Notes: generated by a model not told the origin, from the sequence alone. A stretch of 64,000 nucleotides of DNA from Rhizobium ruizarguesonis (GCF_012349115.1 NZ_PQIG01000078.1:246341-310340); one strand, 5' to 3'; counted from the first letter of the stretch, positions 23,643 through 33,071 are shown. Numbers and translations: made by a program.

Positions 23643-24959
23643 ATGACGCTGCAGACGCAGGCGCCAGTTATTGGCGCACATCCCGCCCAGACGCTCGAGG
23701 ACCGTGCCTATGGCAAGGTATTCTGGCGGATCGTACCCTTTTTGATGCTGTGCTATGTGGTCGCCTATCTCGACCGCGTCAATGTCGGTTTCGCCAAGCT
23801 GCAGATGTCGAGCGAACTCGGCCTCTCGGAAGCCGCCTATGGCATCGGTGCCGGCATTTTCTTCATCGGCTATTTTCTGTTTGAAGTGCCGAGCAACATC
23901 ATCATGAACAAGGTTGGCGCACGGGTGTGGATCGCCCGCATCATGCTCACCTGGGGCATCATTTCCGCCGCCTTCATGCTCACGTCGTCGGAAACCGTCT
24001 TCTATGTCCTGCGTTTCCTGCTGGGCGTTGCGGAAGCCGGATTTTTCCCCGGCATCATTCTTTATCTGACCGCCTGGTATCCGGCCCATCGCCGCGCCAG
24101 GATCATCACCACCTTCATGTCGGCGATCCCGATATCCGCCATTTTCGGCAATCCGCTTTCGGGTCTCCTGATGGACAGTTTCCACGGCACGCACGGACTT
24201 TCCGGCTGGCAGTGGATGTTCCTCATCGAAGCCATTCCGGCTATTCTTTTCGGCGTCGCGACGTTCTTCTACCTTGATGATACGATCCAGGGCGCGAAAT
24301 GGCTGAGCGATGAGGAAAAGCGCGTGGTGACGGCCAATATCGAGGCGGAGAACCGGGCCAAGACGGCAAGCCCGCACAGCATCGGCGCAACGCTGGCCGA
24401 CCGCCGCGTCTGGCTGATGTGCCTGATCTATTTCTGCTTCGTGCTCGGGCAATATGGTCTGAATTTCTGGATGCCGACCATCGTCAAGGCCTCGGGCGTC
24501 AACGGAAACCTCAATATCGGCCTGATTTCCGCGATCCCCTATATCTGCACATTCGTCGTGATGCTGGCGCTCGGACGTTCCGCCGACAGGCTGCGCGAAC
24601 GCCGCTGGCACCTCGTCGTCCCGGCCTTCATCGCCGCCGGTGGTTTCGTCGCGGCGACGATGGCAACGAGCACGACGGTCTCGATTGTCTGCCTGTCGCT
24701 GGCTGCCGCCGGCGCCATCAGCTGCGCGCCACTGTTCTGGTCGCTTCCAACGGCGTTTCTTGCCGGCACGGGCGCTGCGGCCGGCATTGCCTGGATCAAT
24801 TCGGTCGGTAATCTCGCCGGGTTTCTCGGGCCGTTCCTGGTAGGCTATCTCAAAGACTTCACCGGCACCAACAGCGCCGGCATGTATCTGCTGGCGGCTG
24901 CGTTAATCATTGGTTCGCTGGCCGTGTTGACGGTTCCGGCGAAAAGCGTCAATCGCTGA
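23643..24959 (+). CDS. MFS transporter, anion:cation symporter (sugar-acid) type
   Basis: A 438-residue major facilitator with about 12 membrane helices. Features typical of the ACS family (tartrate, galactonate and glucarate porters) include the first helix FLMLCYVVAYLDRVNVGFAK with D-R-x-N-x-x-x-A, and LGVAEAGFFPGIILYLTAWYP in helix 4. It probably imports a four-carbon sugar acid together with protons, given the four pathway genes around it. GGAGGAG seven bases before ATG 23643 fixes the start; earlier in-frame codons lie inside the operator region. A hairpin follows the gene and may reduce read-through into ltnD. Confidence 0.88.
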   Translation: MTLQTQAPVIGAHPAQTLEDRAYGKVFWRIVPFLMLCYVVAYLDRVNVGFAKLQMSSELGLSEAAYGIGAGIFFIGYFLFEVPSNIIMNKVGARVWIARIMLTWGIISAAFMLTSSETVFYVLRFLLGVAEAGFFPGIILYLTAWYPAHRRARIITTFMSAIPISAIFGNPLSGLLMDSFHGTHGLSGWQWMFLIEAIPAILFGVATFFYLDDTIQGAKWLSDEEKRVVTANIEAENRAKTASPHSIGATLADRRVWLMCLIYFCFVLGQYGLNFWMPTIVKASGVNGNLNIGLISAIPYICTFVVMLALGRSADRLRERRWHLVVPAFIAAGGFVAATMATSTTVSIVCLSLAAAGAISCAPLFWSLPTAFLAGTGAAAGIAWINSVGNLAGFLGPFLVGYLKDFTGTNSAGMYLLAAALIIGSLAVLTVPAKSVNR

Positions 24960-24965
24960 GCTACA

Positions 24966-24993
24966 GCCCCTCCGGGATGATACCCGGAGGGGC
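24966..24993 (+). terminator. hairpin between the MFS gene and ltnD
   Basis: GCCCCTCCGGG pairs perfectly with CCCGGAGGGGC around ATGATA, seven bases after the MFS stop. It lacks a T-run. It is likely an intercistronic hairpin or partial terminator, since the same-direction pathway genes follow. Confidence 0.65.
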
Positions 24994-25027
24994 GCAGACC
25001 TCTCTCACAAGACTGGAGAAGCTCCTC

Positions 25028-25972
25028 ATGTCACCGCTTGCTGAAAACTCAGGTCCCGACATTATCGCGGCCGTCATCGGTCTTGGTTCCATGGGGCTTG
25101 GAATGGCCCAGTCGATGAAGCGCGCAGGTCTCGACGTCGTTGGATATGACATCACGCCGGCGGCAGTGGACCGCTTCGTCGCCGATGGCGGACGTGGCGC
25201 GGCGACCCCTGCCGCTGCGGCAAAGGATGCCGACATCGTCGTCTCCGTGGTCGTCAATGGCGCGCAGACCGAGGCCGTGCTGTTCGGGCCTCAAGGCGTC
25301 GCAAATGCGATGAAGCCCGGCGCCGTCTTCATCTCGTCGGCCACCATGGATCCCGCCGTCGCACGCGATCTGGCTGGGCGGGTGGAGGCTCTCGGCCTGC
25401 ATTACCTCGACGCGCCGATTTCGGGCGGCGCGGCCAAGGCGGCGCGTGGCGAACTGACGATCATGGCATCCGGCTCCAGACAGGCCTTCGATACGGCGCG
25501 CCCGGGTCTCGACGCCATGGCCGGCAAGGTCTACGAGCTCGGCGACACGGCCGGAAAAGGCGCCGCCTTCAAGATGATCAACCAGCTTCTCGCCGGCGTG
25601 CACATCGCGGCCGCCTGTGAGGCCATAACCTTTGCCGCCAAGCAGGGCCTCGACCTCGACAAGGTCTACGAGGTGATCACCGCGTCGGCCGGCAATTCCT
25701 GGATGTTCGAAAACCGCGTGCCGCATGTGCTGGCCGGAGACTATACTCCGCTCAGCAGCATCGAGATCTTCGTCAAGGATCTCGGTATCGTCCAAGACAT
25801 GGCCCGCTCCGAGCGTTATCCGGTACCGCTCGCGGCAGCCGCCCTGCAGATGTATCTGGCCGCCTCCGGGGCGGGCATGGGCCGTGACGACGATTCCTCG
25901 CTGGCGCGGCTCTACGCCAAGCTTTCCGGCGCTGAATTGCCCAGCTCCACCAAAGAGCCGCAGAGCCTGTAA
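25028..25972 (+). CDS. ltnD: L-threonate dehydrogenase-type enzyme
   Basis: A 314-residue 3-hydroxyacid-dehydrogenase-family protein. NAD binding: AAVIGLGSMGLGMA near the N-terminus. Substrate signature: LDAPISGGAAKAARGELTIM. Catalytic Lys: GKGAAFKMINQLLAG. LtnD oxidises L-threonate at C2 to 2-oxo-tetronate with NAD+. The assignment over other family members (glyoxylate reductase, hydroxyisobutyrate dehydrogenase) rests on its place beside otnI, otnK and otnC. ATG 25028 was chosen because the domain starts shortly after it; GGAGAAG is nearby upstream. It is followed 14 bases later by otnI. Confidence 0.85.
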   Translation: MSPLAENSGPDIIAAVIGLGSMGLGMAQSMKRAGLDVVGYDITPAAVDRFVADGGRGAATPAAAAKDADIVVSVVVNGAQTEAVLFGPQGVANAMKPGAVFISSATMDPAVARDLAGRVEALGLHYLDAPISGGAAKAARGELTIMASGSRQAFDTARPGLDAMAGKVYELGDTAGKGAAFKMINQLLAGVHIAAACEAITFAAKQGLDLDKVYEVITASAGNSWMFENRVPHVLAGDYTPLSSIEIFVKDLGIVQDMARSERYPVPLAAAALQMYLAASGAGMGRDDDSSLARLYAKLSGAELPSSTKEPQSL

Positions 25973-25986
25973 AAGGAACGCTAGAC

Positions 25987-26763
25987 ATGCCGGTTTTCGC
26001 CGCCAACCTGACGATGATGTTCAACGAATGGGCGTTCCTCGACCGCTTCGACGCCGCAGCCGATGTCGGCTTTGCCGCCGTCGAATACCTCTTTCCCTAT
26101 GAAGCCGCGCCGGAGGCGATCGCCGAACGGCTTGCCCGCAACAATCTGCAGCAGGCCCTGTTCAACCTGCCGCCGGGCGACTGGGCAGCAGGCGAGCGTG
26201 GCATCGCCGCTCTTCCCGGACGCTTCGATGCACTGAAAGCCGATGTCGAGCGGGCACTGGACTATGCGGCGGCGACGGGGGTCAGACGGTTGCATTTGAT
26301 GGCAGGCATCGCCGACCCTCATGACGAAGACGCCTCCTCCGCTTACCGGCGCTCCGTCACCTATGCTGCCGGGCGGCTTGCTGAAAAAGGCATCGATCTC
26401 CTGCTCGAGCCGATCAACGGGCGAAACATGCCTGGATATTTCCTCAACGACTTCGGCGCCGCCGAGCGGCTGATTGCCGAATGCGGTCTGCCGAACCTGA
26501 AGCTGCAGTTCGACATCTATCACCGTCAGATCATCCATGGCGACGTCACTATCGCGTTGCGAGGCCTGCTGCCGATCACCGGCCATATCCAGATCGCCAG
26601 CGTGCCGTCACGCAACGAACCGGACGGGGAGGAGTTGAACTATGCCTATCTGTTCGGCGAAATCGACCGCCTTGGCTATGACGGTTTCATCGGCTGCGAA
26701 TACGCCCCACGCGGCCACACATTGGACGGTCTTGGCTGGTTCAAACCTTTTGCACGGAGCTAG
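25987..26763 (+). CDS. otnI: 2-oxo-tetronate isomerase
   Basis: A 258-residue TIM-barrel protein of the hydroxypyruvate-isomerase-like family: the N-terminal FAANLTMMFNEWAFLDRF, the conserved acid LLLEPINGRNMPGYF, the metal-site segment LQFDIYHRQIIHGD and GHIQIASVPSRNEP, and the C-terminal GFIGCEYAPRG. OtnI converts 2-oxo-tetronate to 3-oxo-tetronate between the dehydrogenase and kinase steps. It is placed between ltnD and otnK, with 14- and 3-base gaps, so the three are certainly one transcript. Hydroxypyruvate isomerase (Hyi) is the alternative name from sequence alone. Confidence 0.87.
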   Translation: MPVFAANLTMMFNEWAFLDRFDAAADVGFAAVEYLFPYEAAPEAIAERLARNNLQQALFNLPPGDWAAGERGIAALPGRFDALKADVERALDYAAATGVRRLHLMAGIADPHDEDASSAYRRSVTYAAGRLAEKGIDLLLEPINGRNMPGYFLNDFGAAERLIAECGLPNLKLQFDIYHRQIIHGDVTIALRGLLPITGHIQIASVPSRNEPDGEELNYAYLFGEIDRLGYDGFIGCEYAPRGHTLDGLGWFKPFARS

Positions 26764-26766
26764 ACG

Positions 26767-28047
26767 ATGGCTATTTTGCTCGGATCAATCGCTGACGACT
26801 ATACGGGTGCGTCCGACCTCGCCAACACGCTGACGAAGAACGGTCTGCGCACGGTGCAAACGGTCGGCATCCCTGATCCGTCGCTGGCATTACCGGATGT
26901 CGACGCCGTCGTCGTTTCCCTGAAGATCCGCTCCGTCCCGGCTTCGGATGCCGTCGCGGCCGCGGCGAGCGCCGAGCGATGGCTGCGCCAACGGGGCGCC
27001 GGCCATGTGCTCTACAAGATCTGCTCGACCTTCGATTCCACCGATGCCGGCAATATCGGTCCGGTCACCGAGGCCTTGAGCGATGCGGCCGGCGGCGGCG
27101 GCGTGCTGGTGACACCCGCCTTTCCGGAAACGGGACGCACCGTCTATCTTGGCCATCTCTTCGTTGGCGGACAGCCGCTGAACGAAAGCCCGCTCAAGGA
27201 CCACCCCCTCAATCCGATGCATGACGCCAATCTCGTTCGGGTGCTCACCCGACAATCGCGCAACGCTGTCGGACTGATCGATCTCGCAGCCATTGCGGCC
27301 GGACCCGGCGCCGTCAAGGCGAGGCTTGACGCCCTGTGCAAGGCAGGCGTCACTGCTGTTATCGCCGATGCAATTTTCGAACGGGATCTTGAAACGCTCG
27401 GCGAGATCGCGTTGGAAACGCCAGTGTCCACCGGTGCGTCCGGTCTTGGCCTCGGCCTTGCCCGCGCGCTCGTCCGCTCCGGCCGGATATCGTCCGGCGG
27501 CGCAACGACGGCGGACGCCATTCGCCCGGTGGGCGGGCTTTCAGCGATCGTTGCCGGCAGCTGCTCCAAGGCGACGCTCCGCCAGCTCGACATCGCCGAA
27601 CGGTCGATGCCCGTCCTGCGGCTCGACCCGGAGCGGCTGCTTGCCGGTCCCGATGAGATCGCCGCGGCGATTTCCTGGGCCGGAGACCGCATCTCCGCCG
27701 GCCCCGTCGTCATCGCCGCGAGCGCTGCGCCTGAAACCGTGTCACGGCTGCAATCACTCTACGGGCGAGAGGCCTCCGGCCACGCGATCGAGACCGCGAC
27801 GTCGATCATCACAGCCGAATTGGTGGAGAGAGGCGTGCGCCGCCTTGTGGTCGCAGGCGGCGAAACCTCAGGAGCGGCGGTCGACAGGCTCGCCATTCCG
27901 GCATTTCTGATCGGCCCGGAGATTGCGCCCGGCGTACCGGTGCTGCGCACGGTCGGCAATGCGCAGGGCGATATGCTTCTGGCGTTGAAATCAGGAAACT
28001 TCGGAGGCGAAGATTTCTTTGCCGCAGCGCTGGCGATGATGCACTGA
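26767..28047 (+). CDS. otnK: 3-oxo-tetronate kinase (DUF1537 family)
   Basis: A 426-residue four-carbon acid sugar kinase. The N-terminal domain starts LLGSIADDYTGASDLANTL and contains YKICSTFDSTDAGNIG, both typical of the DUF1537/OtnK substrate domain. The C-terminal nucleotide domain includes VAGSCSKATLRQ and the late VAGGETSGAAVDRL. The enzyme phosphorylates 3-oxo-tetronate at C4 with ATP; OtnC then splits the product. It starts three bases after the otnI stop. With it, the window carries every enzyme from L-threonate to dihydroxyacetone phosphate. Confidence 0.9.
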   Translation: MAILLGSIADDYTGASDLANTLTKNGLRTVQTVGIPDPSLALPDVDAVVVSLKIRSVPASDAVAAAASAERWLRQRGAGHVLYKICSTFDSTDAGNIGPVTEALSDAAGGGGVLVTPAFPETGRTVYLGHLFVGGQPLNESPLKDHPLNPMHDANLVRVLTRQSRNAVGLIDLAAIAAGPGAVKARLDALCKAGVTAVIADAIFERDLETLGEIALETPVSTGASGLGLGLARALVRSGRISSGGATTADAIRPVGGLSAIVAGSCSKATLRQLDIAERSMPVLRLDPERLLAGPDEIAAAISWAGDRISAGPVVIAASAAPETVSRLQSLYGREASGHAIETATSIITAELVERGVRRLVVAGGETSGAAVDRLAIPAFLIGPEIAPGVPVLRTVGNAQGDMLLALKSGNFGGEDFFAAALAMMH

Positions 28048-28202
28048 CAGAACCTCGATAGGATGGATATCGGTTAGTTCTAGCATAAGATGCGGCGCCC
28101 CATGACAGCAACGCCATAAGATACTGCTTGAACCATGGCCTTCAGACGATCTGCCCGCCGGCGCTCCGGCAGACTGGCGGGCACGACATGAAGGACGCTC
28201 CC

Positions 28203-29039
28203 ATGCAAGCAAGTCAGATCGAAATCGTCCCGTTCGGCCCCGACCATCTGGAAGCCGCCGTCGCGCTCTCAAGACAGGCGGGCTGGCCCCATCGGACGGA
28301 AGACTGGCAGCTGGCGCTCGCCTTGAGCGACGGGATGGTTGCGGTCGAGGACGGAAAGGTCGTCGGCACCGTCCTCGTCACGCCTTACAAGGGAGATTGT
28401 GCGACCATCAATATGGTCATCGTCGACGAGACGATGCGCGGCAGGGGCCTCGGCCGGAAACTCATGGACGCCGCATTGCTGGCCGCCGGAGACCGACCGT
28501 TGAGGCTGGTGGCGACGACGGCAGGCCTGCCGCTCTACCAGAAGCTTGGCTTCCACGAGACGGGAACCGTGCTGCAGCACCAGGGCCTTGCCGGAGAAAT
28601 CGCCGCGCCGGCGGAAACGGAAGCCGCTACCGACGCCGACCTCCCTGCTATCGCGGCACTCGACCGCCTTGCCTTCGGCGCCGACCGCGAAGGGCTGCTC
28701 TCTTATCTCGCCGGGATCGGCGAATTCGCCGTCATTCGCCGCGACGGCCGCGTTTCCGGGTTCGCTTGCCTGCGCCCCTTCGGCCGCGGCGAAGTGATCG
28801 GACCCGTGGTGGCCGCCGACCTCGGCGAGGCCAGGAAACTCATCGAACATTTCATCGCCAGGCGGCCCGGACGGTTCCTCAGGGTCGACACCACGGCCGA
28901 GACCGGCCTTTCCCCGTGGCTCGCCGAACGCGGGCTCGCCCATGTCGGCGGCGGAATCACGATGAAAAAGCCGTTGGCCAACGACGCCGCCGATCTGACC
29001 GCCACCACCTTTGCCCTCGCCAGCCAGGCACTCGGCTGA
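28203..29039 (+). CDS. GNAT family N-acetyltransferase (YitH-like two-domain)
   Basis: A 278-residue acetyltransferase with an N-terminal GNAT domain (acetyl-CoA loop VDETMRGRGLGRKLMDAAL, about residues 75-95) and a C-terminal Acetyltransf_18-like domain (CLRPFGRGEVIGPVVAADL, FLRVDTTAETGLSPWLAERGL). It is a paralogue of the gene at 3565-4485 but keeps the canonical R-G-x-G-L-G loop. I chose ATG 28203 because AAGGA lies eight bases upstream. It begins an operon with an aminotransferase 13 bases downstream, so it may acetylate an amine that the pathway handles, or protect the cell from one. Substrate unknown. Confidence 0.82.
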   Translation: MQASQIEIVPFGPDHLEAAVALSRQAGWPHRTEDWQLALALSDGMVAVEDGKVVGTVLVTPYKGDCATINMVIVDETMRGRGLGRKLMDAALLAAGDRPLRLVATTAGLPLYQKLGFHETGTVLQHQGLAGEIAAPAETEAATDADLPAIAALDRLAFGADREGLLSYLAGIGEFAVIRRDGRVSGFACLRPFGRGEVIGPVVAADLGEARKLIEHFIARRPGRFLRVDTTAETGLSPWLAERGLAHVGGGITMKKPLANDAADLTATTFALASQALG

Positions 29040-29052
29040 TCCGGAGATTTCC

Positions 29053-30429
29053 ATGTACAGCAATTCCCTCATCGAACTTGATCGCGCCCACCTCATCCAT
29101 CCGGTCGCCTCCTACCGCGGCCATGAAAAGCTTGGCGTGCGCGTGCTGGCCTCGGCCAAAGGCGCGACGGTCACCGACGCCTCCGGCAAGCAGCTGATCG
29201 ACGGCTTCGCCGGCCTCTGGTGCGTCAATGCCGGTTACGGCCACGAAAGCATCGTCGAGGCGGCGGCCCGTCAGATGCGCGAGCTTCCCTATGCGACGGC
29301 ATATTTCGGCCTCGGCTCCGAGCCCGCGATCCGGCTTGCCAGCGAACTCGCCGACCGCGCACCGGGCGATCTCAACCACGTCTATTTCACGCTCGGCGGC
29401 TCGGATGCGGTGGACAGCACGATCCGCTTCATACGCTACTATTGGAATGCCCGTGGGCAGCCTCAGCGCGATCAGTTCATCTCGGTCGAACAGGGCTATC
29501 ATGGCTCCTCGACGGTTGGAGCGGGTTTGACCGCGCTGCCTGCCTTCCATGCCGGCTTCGGCGTTCCCTTCGATTGGCAGCATAAGATTCCGTCTCACTA
29601 TGCCTATCGCAACCCGGTGGGCGACAATCCGCAGGCGATCATCGAAGCCTCGCTTGCGGCGCTGAAAAGCAAGGTCGAGACGATCGGGCCGGAACGCGTT
29701 GCCGCTTTCTACGTCGAGCCGATCCAGGGCTCGGGCGGCGTTCTGGTGCCGCCGAAAGGCTGGATGAAAGCCATGCGCGAATTCTGCCGCGCGCACGACA
29801 TCCTTTTCGTCGCGGACGAGGTGATCACCGGCTTTGGCCGCACCGGCCCGCTTTTTGCCTGCAGCGAGGATGAAGTCGTGCCCGATTTCATGACCACCGC
29901 CAAAGGCCTGACCTCCGGCTACGTCCCCATGGGCGCCGTCTTGATGGCCGATCACGTCTATCAAGCGATTGCCGAGGGCGCGGGTGCCGCCGCCGTCGGC
30001 CATGGCTATACCTATTCGGCCCATCCCGTCAGCGCCGCAGTCGGCCTTGAAGTCCTGAGGCTTTACGAAAACGGCCTTCTCGAAAACGGTGTCAGGGCCG
30101 GTGCGCGCCTGATGCAGGGTCTGGAGTCGCTCAGAGATCATCCGCTCGTGGGCGATGTCCGCGGCCGCGGCATGCTCGCCGCCGTCGAACTTGTGGTCGA
30201 CAAGGTGAACAAGACGCCGTTGCCGGCATCCGCCGAACCCTCCCGCCGCATCTTCGATCGCGCCTGGGAGAACGGCCTCGTCATCCGCGCCTTCGGCAAT
30301 GGTGTGCTTGGCTATGCTCCGCCGCTCTGCTGCACCGAAACGGAGATAGATGCGATCGTTGAGCGCACCCGCATCACCCTGGACGAGACGCTGGAGGACC
30401 CGGATGTGCGTCGGGCTCTGCAAGCCTGA
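29053..30429 (+). CDS. class III (omega-amino acid) aminotransferase
   Basis: A 458-residue PLP-dependent aminotransferase. PLP contacts: GGSDAVDSTIRF, the aromatic YHGSSTVGAG, the Asp in LFVADEVITGFGRTG and the Schiff-base Lys in MTTAKGLTSGYVPMGAV. The family uses terminal amines (beta-alanine, GABA, putrescine, taurine) with pyruvate or 2-oxoglutarate as acceptor. GGAGATTT precedes ATG 29053. Coupled to a GNAT gene upstream and an ABC importer downstream, it suggests use of an imported amine or amino acid. The donor is not determined by the sequence. Confidence 0.87.
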   Translation: MYSNSLIELDRAHLIHPVASYRGHEKLGVRVLASAKGATVTDASGKQLIDGFAGLWCVNAGYGHESIVEAAARQMRELPYATAYFGLGSEPAIRLASELADRAPGDLNHVYFTLGGSDAVDSTIRFIRYYWNARGQPQRDQFISVEQGYHGSSTVGAGLTALPAFHAGFGVPFDWQHKIPSHYAYRNPVGDNPQAIIEASLAALKSKVETIGPERVAAFYVEPIQGSGGVLVPPKGWMKAMREFCRAHDILFVADEVITGFGRTGPLFACSEDEVVPDFMTTAKGLTSGYVPMGAVLMADHVYQAIAEGAGAAAVGHGYTYSAHPVSAAVGLEVLRLYENGLLENGVRAGARLMQGLESLRDHPLVGDVRGRGMLAAVELVVDKVNKTPLPASAEPSRRIFDRAWENGLVIRAFGNGVLGYAPPLCCTETEIDAIVERTRITLDETLEDPDVRRALQA

Positions 30430-30645
30430 GAATATCGCGAAACGGTCAGATTCGGTATTTTGTGCCGCATCATGATGCCTATTCGGCGAATCCGGTGCGG
30501 TGCAGGTGACACACTGAAATCAACGAAAGGCCTCCGCAGAAGCCGGCCTTCCATACAAGAGCGGGACAAAGACCCCGCCAGCGGAACAGAATTTTCTTCT
30601 TCGAGAAGCCGAGCTCCCATCGGAGCCGAACACTGGGGAATTCAC

Positions 30646-31359
30646 GTGAGCAAAAGCCTTCCGGAATTCAAATACCTGACCTTCGACGTCGTCGGCACGC
30701 TCATCGACTTCGAAGGCGGCCTCAAGACCTGCCTCGCCGGGATCGCGGCCGAGGCGGGGACTGAAATCGACGGCGAGCAGGCTCTTAGCCTCTACCGGGC
30801 AGCCCGTTACTCCGAGGATGCCGACCTCTTCCCCGACGACCTCGTTCGCGTCTACCTCGCGATCGCGCCGAAGCTCGGCCTGCCCACTGACCAAAAATAT
30901 GGCGAACAACTGCGGGATTCGGCAAAGAGCTGGAAGGGTTTTGCAGACAGCGCCGCAGCGCTGGCCAGTCTTGCCAAAGATTACCGCCTCGTGGCGATGA
31001 CCAACGCCCGCCGCTGGGCATTCGATTTCTTCGAGAAGGAACTCGGCAATCCCTTTTATGCCGCCTTCACCGCGGATGATACGGCGACCGAGAAACCCGA
31101 TCCCGCATTCTTCGAGAAGGTATTCGACTACGTCGCCTCGGAAGGACATTCGAAGGACGACATCCTGCATGTCGCCCAGAGCCAGTACCACGATATCGGG
31201 ATTTCCAGGAAACTTGGGCTGACCAATTGCTGGATCGAGCGGCGACATGCCGTGAAGGGTTACGGCGGCACGATCGAGCCGGCCGAGTTCACCAAACCCG
31301 ATTACCATTTTACCTCCATGGCCGGCCTTGCCGATGCCGTGGCCGCTGCGCGCGCCTGA
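30646..31359 (+). CDS. HAD-superfamily hydrolase
   Basis: A 237-residue HAD protein. Nucleophile Asp in LTFDVVGTLIDF (about residue 14), motif II in LVAMTNARRWAF, Lys in TEKPDPAFFEK and motif IV in ILHVAQSQYHDIGISRKLG. The position two after the nucleophile is Val, not the acid/base Asp of true phosphatases, as in haloacid-dehalogenase-like members. I set the start at GTG 30646 because GGGGAA precedes it at the right distance and the domain begins immediately. It lies 63 bases before the ABC substrate-binding gene and 216 bases after the aminotransferase gene. Compare the HAD gene at 20883. Confidence 0.8.
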   Translation: MSKSLPEFKYLTFDVVGTLIDFEGGLKTCLAGIAAEAGTEIDGEQALSLYRAARYSEDADLFPDDLVRVYLAIAPKLGLPTDQKYGEQLRDSAKSWKGFADSAAALASLAKDYRLVAMTNARRWAFDFFEKELGNPFYAAFTADDTATEKPDPAFFEKVFDYVASEGHSKDDILHVAQSQYHDIGISRKLGLTNCWIERRHAVKGYGGTIEPAEFTKPDYHFTSMAGLADAVAAARA

Positions 31360-31422
31360 CTTTGAAAGCAGATCGGGCCTGCCCGCAACGGGCAGCCCGC
31401 CACAGAAGAAAAGGGGAATGAG

Positions 31423-33033
31423 ATGAACGACAAGATCACCAATTGGACCAGATCCGACGACGCCATGGTCGAAACCGCCATCCGTCGTGGCGCGACCCGT
31501 CGCGAGTTGCTGCATATGATGCTTGCGGGCGGCGTGGCCATGTCGGCCGGCGGGCTCGTGCTCGGCCGCGCCGGCAAGGCGCTCGCCGCCACGCCCGTTT
31601 CCGGCGGCGCGCTCAAAGCGGCCGGCTGGTCGTCCTCGACGGCCGATACGCTCGACCCCGCCAAGGCATCGCTCTCCACCGACTATGTCCGGTGCTGCTC
31701 CTTCTATAATCGCCTGACCTTCCTCGACAAATCAGGCACGCCGCAGATGGAGCTTGCCGACGCGATCGAGTCCAAGGATGCGAAGACCTGGACGGTCAAG
31801 CTGAAGACCGGCGTTACCTTCCATGACGGCAAGCCGCTGACCGCCGATGACGTGGTTTTCTCGCTGAAGCGCCATCTCGATCCGTCCGTCGGCTCGAAGG
31901 TCGCCAAGATCGCCGCACAGATGACCGGCTTCAAGGCGGTCGACAAACAAACCGTCGAGATCACGCTCGCCAGCCCGAATGCCGACCTGCCGACCATCCT
32001 GTCGATGCATCATTTCATGATCGTTTCCGACGGCACGACCGATTTCACCAAAGCCAACGGCACCGGCGCTTTCGTCAAGGAAGTCTTCGAGCCGGGCGTT
32101 CGCTCGGTCGGGATCAAGAACAAGAACTACTGGAAATCCGGCCCGAACGTCGATTCCTTCGAATATTTCGCGATCAGCGACGACAATGCCCGCGTCAACG
32201 CACTGCTTGCGGGCGACATCCATCTCGCAGCCACGATCAACCCCCGCTCGATGCGCCTCGTCGAGGCCCAGGGCGACGGCTTCACCGTGTCTAAGACGAC
32301 GTCCGGCAACTATACCAATCTCAACATGCGACTGGATATGGAGCCCGGCAACAAGCGGGACTTCGTCGAGGGCATGAAGTATCTCGTCAATCGCGAACAG
32401 ATCGTCAAATCGGCGCTGCGCGGTCTCGGTGAAGTCGGCAACGATCAACCCGTTTCACCGGCGAACTTCTATCATGACGCAGAGCTGAAAGCGCGAGCCT
32501 TCGATCCTGAGAAGGCGAAGTTCCACTTCGACAAGGCCGGCGTGCTTGGCCAATCCATCCCGATCATCGCCTCCGATGCGGCGAGCTCGTCGATCGACAT
32601 GGCCATGATCATCCAGGCGGCCGGCGCCGAAATCGGCATGAAGCTCGATGTGCAGCGAGTGCCATCCGATGGTTATTGGGACAATTACTGGCTCAAGGCG
32701 CCGATCCACTTCGGCAATATCAACCCGCGGCCGACCCCCGATATCCTCTTCTCCCTGCTCTACACCTCGGACGCTCCGTGGAACGAAAGCCACTACAAGT
32801 CGGAGAAGTTCGACAAGATGCTGATCGAGGCGCGCGGCTCTCTCGATCAAGACAAGCGCAAGACGATCTACAACGAGATGCAGGGCATGGTCGCCCAGGA
32901 AGCTGGTACAATCATTCCGGCCTATATCTCGAACGTCGATGCCACGACCGCCAAGCTCAAGGGCCTGGAAGCCAACCCGCTAGGCGGCCAGATGGGATAC
33001 GCTTTCGCGGAATATGTCTGGCTTGAAGCCTGA
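31423..33033 (+). CDS. ABC transporter substrate-binding protein (Dpp/Opp family 5)
   Basis: A 536-residue family 5 solute-binding protein. The N-terminus has a probable twin-arginine signal (ATRRELLHMMLAGG, then a hydrophobic core and a cleavage region near GKALAATP at about 58). The family signature is seen in WTVKLKTGVTFHDGKPLTADDVVFSLKR. Such proteins capture peptides, opines, amines or small sugars in the periplasm. AAAAGGGGAATGAG precedes the ATG. It is followed by an intercistronic hairpin, which usually keeps binding-protein mRNA more stable than that of the membrane parts. Ligand unknown; the aminotransferase neighbourhood suggests an amino-group-bearing compound. Confidence 0.88.
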   Translation: MNDKITNWTRSDDAMVETAIRRGATRRELLHMMLAGGVAMSAGGLVLGRAGKALAATPVSGGALKAAGWSSSTADTLDPAKASLSTDYVRCCSFYNRLTFLDKSGTPQMELADAIESKDAKTWTVKLKTGVTFHDGKPLTADDVVFSLKRHLDPSVGSKVAKIAAQMTGFKAVDKQTVEITLASPNADLPTILSMHHFMIVSDGTTDFTKANGTGAFVKEVFEPGVRSVGIKNKNYWKSGPNVDSFEYFAISDDNARVNALLAGDIHLAATINPRSMRLVEAQGDGFTVSKTTSGNYTNLNMRLDMEPGNKRDFVEGMKYLVNREQIVKSALRGLGEVGNDQPVSPANFYHDAELKARAFDPEKAKFHFDKAGVLGQSIPIIASDAASSSIDMAMIIQAAGAEIGMKLDVQRVPSDGYWDNYWLKAPIHFGNINPRPTPDILFSLLYTSDAPWNESHYKSEKFDKMLIEARGSLDQDKRKTIYNEMQGMVAQEAGTIIPAYISNVDATTAKLKGLEANPLGGQMGYAFAEYVWLEA

Positions 33034-33046
33034 TACAGCAAAGGAG

Positions 33047-33071
33047 ACTGGGGCTGCAGCCGCGCCCCAGT
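33047..33071 (+). terminator. intercistronic hairpin after the binding-protein gene
   Basis: ACTGGGGC pairs with GCCCCAGT across nine bases. It has no T-run and sits between the binding-protein gene and the permease genes, so mRNA stabilisation is more likely than termination. Confidence 0.55.
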
